From an uncultured Clostridia bacterium (lineage in GTDB: Bacteria > Bacillota > Clostridia > TANB77 > CAG-508), in the NCBI GenBank assembly GCA_947623615.1, contig CANQHH010000051.1, positions 1 to 8,852 of the forward strand: 8,852 nucleotides of DNA. Direction: 5' to 3'. This document shows positions 5,533-8,852 of this stretch, piece after piece. Position numbers and translations under genes: made by a program. The notes under the pieces were generated by a model. It worked only from the letters and a program-made list of their open reading frames with translations, did no database searches and was not told the DNA's origin. The number at the start of each line of letters is the position of its first letter. The stretch's first letter is position 1.

Positions 5533-5575
5533 ATATGCCTCGGTAAGACTTATTTTACGCTTACTGTCTTTGGCT
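5533..5575 (-). promoter_or_regulatory. Ribosomal protein L10 leader (kink-turn binding site)
   Basis: Read on the minus strand, AGCCAAAGACAGTAAG (5575-5560) folds with CTTACCGAGGCA (5547-5536). GCC pairs with GGC and GTAAG with CTTAC, flanking an AAAGA/GA kink-turn. This is the recognisable core of the L10 leader found before rplJ in Firmicutes, where the L10-L12 complex binds its own mRNA. The adjoining AGGCATAT (5540-5533) is perfectly complementary to ATATGCCT (5506-5499) in the first arm of the downstream terminator. L10 binding and antitermination would therefore exclude each other. Family identification is confident; the switch is inferred from pairing. Confidence 0.85.
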
Positions 5576-5582
5576 ATTTTAT

Positions 5583-6266
5583 CTATTTTTGATTAATATA
5601 CATACTTGGTCCCATTGTTGTAGATATAGCAACACTTCTAATATATTGACCTTTTGCTGCTACAGGTTTTGCTTTAATGATTGCATTTATTACAGTTTCA
5701 TAATTTTCTAATAATTTATCTGTACCAAATGAAACTTTTCCAAAACCTAAATGTATAATATTAGTTTTATCTAATCTATACTCTACTTTTCCTGATTTGA
5801 TATCTTTTATTGCTTTTGTAACATCCATTGTTACTGTTCCAGATTTTGGGTTTGGCATTAATCCTTTAGGTCCTAATACTTTACCTAATCTACCAACAAC
5901 CCCCATCATATCTGGAGTTGCAACTATAACATCATAATCAAACCAATTCTCTTTTTCTATTTTTGGTATTAATTCTTCTGCTCCAACATAATCAGCTCCT
6001 GCCTTTTCAGCTTCTTCTGCTTTTGGACCTTTAGCAAAAACTAATACTTTTAAAGTTTTACCAGTACCATTTGGAAGTACTGTTGTTCCTCTTACTTGTT
6101 GATCAGCTTGTTTTGAGTCTACACCTAATTTTACATGTAACTCAACTGTTTCGTCAAATTTTGCTTTTGGCATTTTTTGTATTGTATCAAGTGCTTCTTT
6201 AATGTTATAAACCTTTGTCTTATCAACAAGTTTTTCAGAATCTTGATATCTTTTTCCTCTTTTCAT
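5583..6266 (-). CDS. rplA: Ribosomal protein L1
   Basis: L1 binds 23S rRNA at the mobile stalk next to the E site and assists release of deacylated tRNA. It also represses its own message. The 227-residue protein is close to the usual 229-233. It begins MKRGKRYQDSEKLVDKTKVY and carries the two-domain L1 fold. The family signature spans about 116-142 (ATPDMMGVVGRLGKVLGPKG, then LMPNPK). The C-terminal half of domain I (AKPVAAKGQYIRSVAISTTMGPS) closes the fold. The start is fixed by a perfect AAAGGAGG site seven bases before ATG. It lies 47 bases after rplK, and that gap contains a clear L1 target site. About 137 bases of L10 leader separate it from rplJ. Confidence 0.98.
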   Translation of the reverse strand: MKRGKRYQDSEKLVDKTKVYNIKEALDTIQKMPKAKFDETVELHVKLGVDSKQADQQVRGTTVLPNGTGKTLKVLVFAKGPKAEEAEKAGADYVGAEELIPKIEKENWFDYDVIVATPDMMGVVGRLGKVLGPKGLMPNPKSGTVTMDVTKAIKDIKSGKVEYRLDKTNIIHLGFGKVSFGTDKLLENYETVINAIIKAKPVAAKGQYIRSVAISTTMGPSMYINQK

Positions 6267-6277
6267 TTTTACCTCCT

Positions 6278-6306
6278 TTGGTTCTAACGAGTATTAACTC
6301 TCCCAA
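6278..6306 (-). promoter_or_regulatory. L1 autoregulatory site ahead of rplA
   Basis: On the minus strand the order is TTGG, GA, GAGT, TAAT loop, ACTC, GTTAGAA, CCAA. The result is two short stems separated by an asymmetric internal loop (GA opposite GTTAGAA). This imitates the L1 site in 23S rRNA and matches the known style of L1 mRNA operators. It ends only two to three bases before the AAGGAGG ribosome binding site of rplA, so bound L1 would block initiation. Structure is seen; identity rests on the family resemblance. Confidence 0.75.
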
Positions 6307-6313
6307 TCTATTT

Positions 6314-6742
6314 TTATTCTTCAACTACAACACCCATTGATCTTGCAGTTCCTGCTACCATACTCATAGCAGATTCTAGTGATGCCGCATTTAAGTCAGG
6401 CATTTTTTGTTTTGCTATTTCTTCAACTTGTTTAGTTGTTATTTTAGCAACTTTTTCTTTATTAGGCTTTCCTGAACCTTTTTCTATCTTTGCAGCTTTT
6501 CTAATTAATACTGCCATAGGTGGTTCTTTTGTTATAAACTCAAATGATTTATCTTTGTAAACAGTAATAACAACAGGAATAACCATTCCGGCTTGTGATG
6601 CTGTTCTATCATTGAATTCTTTAACAAATTGCATAATATTAACACCACTTGAACCTAATGCTGGACCAACTGGTGGAGCTGGTGAAGCCTTTCCTGCAGG
6701 GATTTGTAATTTTATAACGTTGCCAATTTCCTTTTCTGCCAT
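6314..6742 (-). CDS. rplK: Ribosomal protein L11
   Basis: L11 sits at the base of the stalk in the GTPase-associated centre, contacts elongation factors and is needed for the RelA stringent response. The 142-residue length is normal. The N-terminal domain has the proline-rich thiostrepton-region loop (IPAGKASPAPPVGPALGSSG, 14-33). The C-terminal rRNA-binding domain includes MPDLNAASLESAMSMVAGTARSMGV (114-138). AAAGGAGG lies about ten bases upstream of ATG. It is 64 bases after nusG and 47 bases before rplA, matching the common nusG-rplK-rplA order. Confidence 0.98.
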   Translation of the reverse strand: MAEKEIGNVIKLQIPAGKASPAPPVGPALGSSGVNIMQFVKEFNDRTASQAGMVIPVVITVYKDKSFEFITKEPPMAVLIRKAAKIEKGSGKPNKEKVAKITTKQVEEIAKQKMPDLNAASLESAMSMVAGTARSMGVVVEE

Positions 6743-6806
6743 TTCCTTTGCACCTCCTTTAATATCGTAATATGTATATTAACCTAAAATTTAGATTATT
6801 AACTAT

Positions 6807-7340
6807 TTAAATTTTTTGTACTTGTGAAAACTCTAATTCAACAGGTGTTTCTCTTCCAAACATAGAAACCAATACTTTAACTTTATGTTTTTCTTTACTA
6901 ATCTCTGTTACAGTTCCTATGAAATCTTTTAAAGGTCCTTCTATTACTCTTACTGAATCATTTACACCATAGTCTATATTAATTTCTGTAATTTCAAATC
7001 CCATTGTGCGTATTTCATCTTCAGTAAGAGGTATTGGATCTGTTCCAGAACCAACAAACCCCGTAACACCTCTTGTGTTTCTCACAATATACCATGTTTT
7101 CTCAGTTACAATCATTTTAATTAAAACATATCCTGGAAAAACCTTTTTTAAATTAGTTTTTCTTTTTCCATCTTTTATCTCAATTTGTTCTTCCATTGGG
7201 ACAATTATATCAAAGAAAAATTCTTCTAGCTCTCTGTTCTTAACAGTTTTTTCCAAATCTGTTTTTACTTTATTTTCATAACCTGAATATGTATGAATTA
7301 CATACCATCTAGGTATTAATTCGTTATCTCCTTGAGACAT
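6807..7340 (-). CDS. nusG: Transcription termination/antitermination factor NusG
   Basis: NusG binds RNA polymerase during elongation, modulates pausing and links to ribosomes or Rho. The 177-residue protein has the NGN domain (about 10-115) with RWYVIHTYSGYENKV (11-25), VFPGYVLIKM (67-76) and VRNTRGVTGFVG (86-97). A KOW domain (126-177) follows with VRVIEGPLKDFIGTVTEI and the terminal FGRETPVELEFSQVQKI. The start has AAAGGAGG at suitable spacing before ATG. secE ends 13 bases upstream, the conserved secE-nusG pairing. Its length and content are ordinary for Firmicutes. Confidence 0.98.
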   Translation of the reverse strand: MSQGDNELIPRWYVIHTYSGYENKVKTDLEKTVKNRELEEFFFDIIVPMEEQIEIKDGKRKTNLKKVFPGYVLIKMIVTEKTWYIVRNTRGVTGFVGSGTDPIPLTEDEIRTMGFEITEINIDYGVNDSVRVIEGPLKDFIGTVTEISKEKHKVKVLVSMFGRETPVELEFSQVQKI

Positions 7341-7353
7341 TTTCTAGCCTCCT

Positions 7354-7764
7354 TTATTTACTTACACTGTTTTCATCAGTCTTATCGCCATTTTCAGTAG
7401 TATTAGCATCATCAGTAGCTTTATTATCATCTGTATTGTTAGCATCGTCAGTAGTGCCTTCTTCCGTATTATTACTACTATCAGAACCACTTTCTTCATT
7501 TACTACATTACTTTCTTCAGCTGTGTTACTATTATTATCTACAACTGTTTTTATTTTTTCAATTCCATATTCATTCATATTTTTAAAAGCAAAATCTAAA
7601 GCAAATACAATTATTGCTACTATAATAACAATTGTAATAACCGCAATTGTATTATTTGCAAGTTGCTTTGGTGTTGGCCAAACTATTCTTTTTAATTCTC
7701 CTTTAACCCCTTTTATAAAACTTTTCTTTTCTTTATTTTGCTTTTTATTTGATTCTTTAGGCAT
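7354..7764 (-). CDS. secE: Preprotein translocase subunit SecE with a long acidic C-terminal tail
   Basis: SecE clamps the SecY channel and is essential for protein export. Residues 14-60 are a normal single-helix SecE: a basic start, the conserved FIKGVKGELKRIVWPTPKQL (16-35) and one transmembrane helix (about 38-58). Firmicute SecE usually ends shortly after, at about 60-75 residues. Here the chain goes on to 136, with residues 76-136 made almost wholly of Asn, Asp, Glu, Ser, Thr and Gly. It has imperfect repeats of the form TDDA/TDDN/TDEN (105-132). By the known topology this tail would lie outside the cell. The reading frame is open to TAA, 13 bases before nusG. The start has GAGGAGG before ATG. 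It lies 28 bases after rpmG. Confidence 0.96.
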   Translation of the reverse strand: MPKESNKKQNKEKKSFIKGVKGELKRIVWPTPKQLANNTIAVITIVIIVAIIVFALDFAFKNMNEYGIEKIKTVVDNNSNTAEESNVVNEESGSDSSNNTEEGTTDDANNTDDNKATDDANTTENGDKTDENSVSK

Positions 7765-7792
7765 CTCAATTCCTCCTCAAAAAGGCTATATA

Positions 7793-7957
7793 CTATTTTG
7801 TTTCTTTGTGTGCTGTACGCTTTTTACAGAATTTACAATATTTAGTAATTTCTAATCTTTCTGTATTATTCTTTTTGTTTTTTTCTGTTGTATAATTTCT
7901 TCTTTTACATTCTGTACATTCTAATGTGATTGGTTCTCTTGCTCCTTTTGCAGCCAT
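7793..7957 (-). CDS. rpmG: Ribosomal protein L33
   Basis: This is a 54-residue large-subunit protein, read directly from the minus strand as MAAKGAREPITLECTECKRR and so on, ending CKKRTAHKETK then TAG. It carries the zinc-binding form of L33, with two pairs: CTEC (14-17) and CKFC (41-44). This marks the Cys-containing paralogue rather than the Cys-free one induced under zinc shortage. GGAGGTG lies seven bases before ATG. It is the first gene of the operon, its usual place before secE and nusG, and is preceded by a strong promoter and a short leader with a 5' hairpin. Length and motifs are typical. Confidence 0.96.
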   Translation of the reverse strand: MAAKGAREPITLECTECKRRNYTTEKNKKNNTERLEITKYCKFCKKRTAHKETK

Positions 7958-8001
7958 TTTATACACCTCCAGATATTTAGCTTTTATTATTGATACTTTT
8001 A

Positions 8002-8027
8002 TAAGCGTATGTTCCTACATACGCTTA
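8002..8027 (-). other. 5' hairpin in the rpmG operon leader
   Basis: AAGCGTATG and CATACGCTT (8003-8011 and 8018-8026, extended by one A-T pair) form a perfect stem with a 6-base loop. The predicted transcript start (near 8024) falls in its first bases, so the mRNA would begin with this hairpin. No T-run follows, so it is not a terminator. A 5'-terminal stem could protect the message from 5'-end decay. Confidence 0.5.
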
Positions 8028-8030
8028 AAT

Positions 8031-8059
8031 ATTTTATCATCTTTTTAATTATATGTCAA
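8031..8059 (-). promoter_or_regulatory. Strong promoter of the rpmG-secE-nusG-rplKAJL operon
   Basis: On the minus strand there is a consensus TTGACA (8054-8059), a 17-base spacer and TAAAAT (8031-8036), with TGA ahead giving an extended -10. This is the best sigma-A-type promoter in the window, as expected for a ribosomal operon. The leader before rpmG is about 66 nt. Confidence 0.92.
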
Positions 8060-8120
8060 CTACTTTTCAGTATAAATTTATCATTTACTTTTGATTTTTC
8101 AGCTTTTGCAGAAAATTTGA

Positions 8121-8690
8121 TTACCTTTTCTTTTTCTTTTGAACTGAATATCCAAATTTTCCAATTTTCCTACCTAAACAATAATAACCTCCATTTGCAT
8201 ATGTAATCAAATTACATTTACTAATATCAAACATCCCTTTATCATTTATATATTTTTTGTCAGCATCTATTGAGAGTATTTCAGCCAAAAACATACTATG
8301 ACTTCCAAGTTCTCTAATCTCTTTCACTTTACATTCTATTGCAACTGGACTCTCTTTTATTATAGGGCATTTAACATATTTTGCATTTTCCTTAGTTAAC
8401 TTCATTTCTTTAAATTTATCAACCTTTTCTCCTGTTTTTACCCCACACCAATCAGTAGCAAATGCTAGTTTGTCATTTGTCAAATTTATGACAAATTCGC
8501 CACTGTTTTTTATAATGTGATATGAATATCTTTCAGGTTTTACAGATATATAACACATAGCAGGATTAGTATTTATTATACCTGTCCATGCTACAGTAAT
8601 AATATTACTTTCTAACATATTCCCACAAGATACCATTACAGCAGGTATTGGATATATAAATGTTCCTGGTTTCCATATTGCCCTACTCAT
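8121..8690 (-). CDS. Flavoredoxin-like flavin reductase domain protein
   Basis: The 189-residue protein belongs to the FMN-binding flavin reductase-like/flavoredoxin family. The pattern is an N-terminal YPIPAVMVSCG (13-23), the FMN-domain strands NIITVAWTGIINTNPAMCYI (29-48), and SYHIIKNSGEFVINL (56-70). WCGVKTGEKVDKF (81-93), a GSHSMFLAEI strand (129-138) and a terminal GGYYCLGRKIGKFGYSV (167-183) complete it. Anaerobes use such proteins for electron transfer through bound FMN; the electron donor and acceptor cannot be told from sequence. It ends in a lysine-rich KKKKR tail. AGGAGGAAGT directly before ATG fixes the start. It sits alone between a 5S rRNA terminator and the rpmG promoter. I see no convincing promoter or terminator of its own, so partial read-through from the rRNA operon and into rpmG is possible. 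Confidence 0.9.
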   Translation of the reverse strand: MSRAIWKPGTFIYPIPAVMVSCGNMLESNIITVAWTGIINTNPAMCYISVKPERYSYHIIKNSGEFVINLTNDKLAFATDWCGVKTGEKVDKFKEMKLTKENAKYVKCPIIKESPVAIECKVKEIRELGSHSMFLAEILSIDADKKYINDKGMFDISKCNLITYANGGYYCLGRKIGKFGYSVQKKKKR

Positions 8691-8718
8691 ACTTCCTCCT
8701 TATAATTTAATATAATTA

Positions 8719-8760
8719 AAAAACACAAATTAAAGATTATAAATCAAATCTCTAATTTGT
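8719..8760 (-). terminator. rRNA operon terminator after 5S
   Basis: On the minus strand ACAAATTAGAGATT (8760-8747) pairs with AATCTTTAATTTGT (8738-8725) with one mismatch. It is followed by GTTTTTTAATT. It lies about 20 bases past the 5S 3' end, as expected for the end of an rRNA operon. The plus-strand side also has a TATTTTTT tract. Confidence 0.82.
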
Positions 8761-8779
8761 ATTTTTTACATAAAAAAAA

Positions 8780-8852
8780 CTGGCAACGACCTATTTTCTC
8801 AACAGGGTAACCCGTAAATATCTTCGGCACTATAGAGCTTGACTTCTGTGTT
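8780..8852 (-). rRNA. rrf: 5S ribosomal RNA, partial (3' part)
   Basis: The minus strand reads AACACAGAAGTCAAGCTCTA, then GTGCCGAAGATA, GGGTTACCC and finally AATAGGTCGTTGCCAG before a run of T. These are the conserved loop B/helix III, loop E and helix IV, and 3' helix I strands of bacterial 5S rRNA. About 73 of roughly 117 nt are inside the window; the 5' part lies beyond its right edge. The exact 3' end is placed at CCAG and may be off by a few bases. It is probably the last gene of an rRNA operon transcribed towards the flavoredoxin gene. Confidence 0.93.

Noticed and set aside
6759..6782. Inverted repeat TTAATAT/ATATTAA between nusG and rplK
   Set aside because: It contains only A and T in its arms, has no T-run or family motif, and such pairs are expected by chance in this composition.
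7436..7855. Long plus-strand open frame opposite secE/rpmG, and similar ones opposite rplL, htrA and nusG
   Set aside because: They lie antisense to well-identified conserved genes, have low-complexity Ser/Leu/Phe-rich translations, and show no convincing ribosome binding site or family motif.
8085..8120. Terminator after the flavoredoxin-like gene
   Set aside because: Only a 5-bp TTTTC/GAAAA pairing is found, with no T-run after it on the minus strand.
419..8690. Possible alternative genetic code, as no gene in the window ends in TGA
   Set aside because: Thirteen genes end in TAA or TAG, but tryptophan is encoded by TGG and no in-frame TGA interrupts a conserved gene. Low GC plus a small sample explains the lack of TGA stops.
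1..8852. CRISPR array, prophage, insertion sequence or tRNA
   Set aside because: No spaced repeats, transposase or integrase frames, or cloverleaf sequences were found. The window is core chromosome.

Overview
This is an AT-rich stretch of a low-GC Gram-positive chromosome, most likely from the Clostridia. The evidence is the strong AGGAGG-type ribosome binding sites, the canonical TTGACA/TATAAT promoters, a membrane-anchored HtrA, a flavoredoxin-like flavin reductase, and the rpmG-secE-nusG-rplK-rplA-rplJ-rplL cluster carrying Firmicute-type r-protein leaders. Tryptophan is read from TGG, and every stop seen is TAA or TAG, so the standard code fits. I do not name a genus.

Layout on the + axis. 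(1) 1-395: a single-gene unit for a YvyF-like zinc-ribbon/HTH protein with its own promoter, closed by a terminator shared with the convergent neighbour. (2) 419-2900, minus: a three-gene operon from a strong promoter at 2870-2898. It encodes a small membrane protein of unknown function, RNase HII (rnhB) and pyrimidine-nucleoside phosphorylase (pdp). (3) 2926-4310, plus, divergent from it: an HtrA-type serine protease whose promoter carries a perfect tandem 11-bp repeat containing TTCACA, and which ends at a strong terminator. (4) 4311-4500: a convergent gap that is not empty. It holds three TTCACA-like hexamers exactly 11 bp apart, an extended -10, a 17-bp perfect hairpin, a C-rich linker and a second hairpin. 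I read this as a possible small RNA of about 100 nt sharing a regulator with htrA; the second hairpin also terminates rplL. (5) 4506-8059, minus: rpmG-secE-nusG-rplK-rplA-rplJ-rplL from one strong promoter. rpmG is only 54 codons long. (6) 8121-8690, minus: a flavoredoxin-like protein. (7) 8719-8852, minus: the terminator and 3' part of a 5S rRNA gene that runs off the window.

The ribosomal operon couples translation and transcription factors: L33, the SecE translocon subunit, NusG, the L11/L1 stalk proteins and the L10/L12 stalk. Two autoregulatory RNA sites can be read directly. One is an L1 target just ahead of the rplA ribosome binding site. The other is an L10 leader kink-turn ahead of rplJ, followed by a terminator hairpin and a perfect 8-nt alternative pairing that could act as antiterminator. 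The usual downstream partner rpoB is absent: rplL is closed by a terminator and faces htrA.

The points most worth following up are the shared 11-bp-phased operators of htrA and the candidate small RNA, the complete attenuator logic before rplJ, the TTG start of rplJ, and a SecE with a long acidic low-complexity extracytoplasmic tail.
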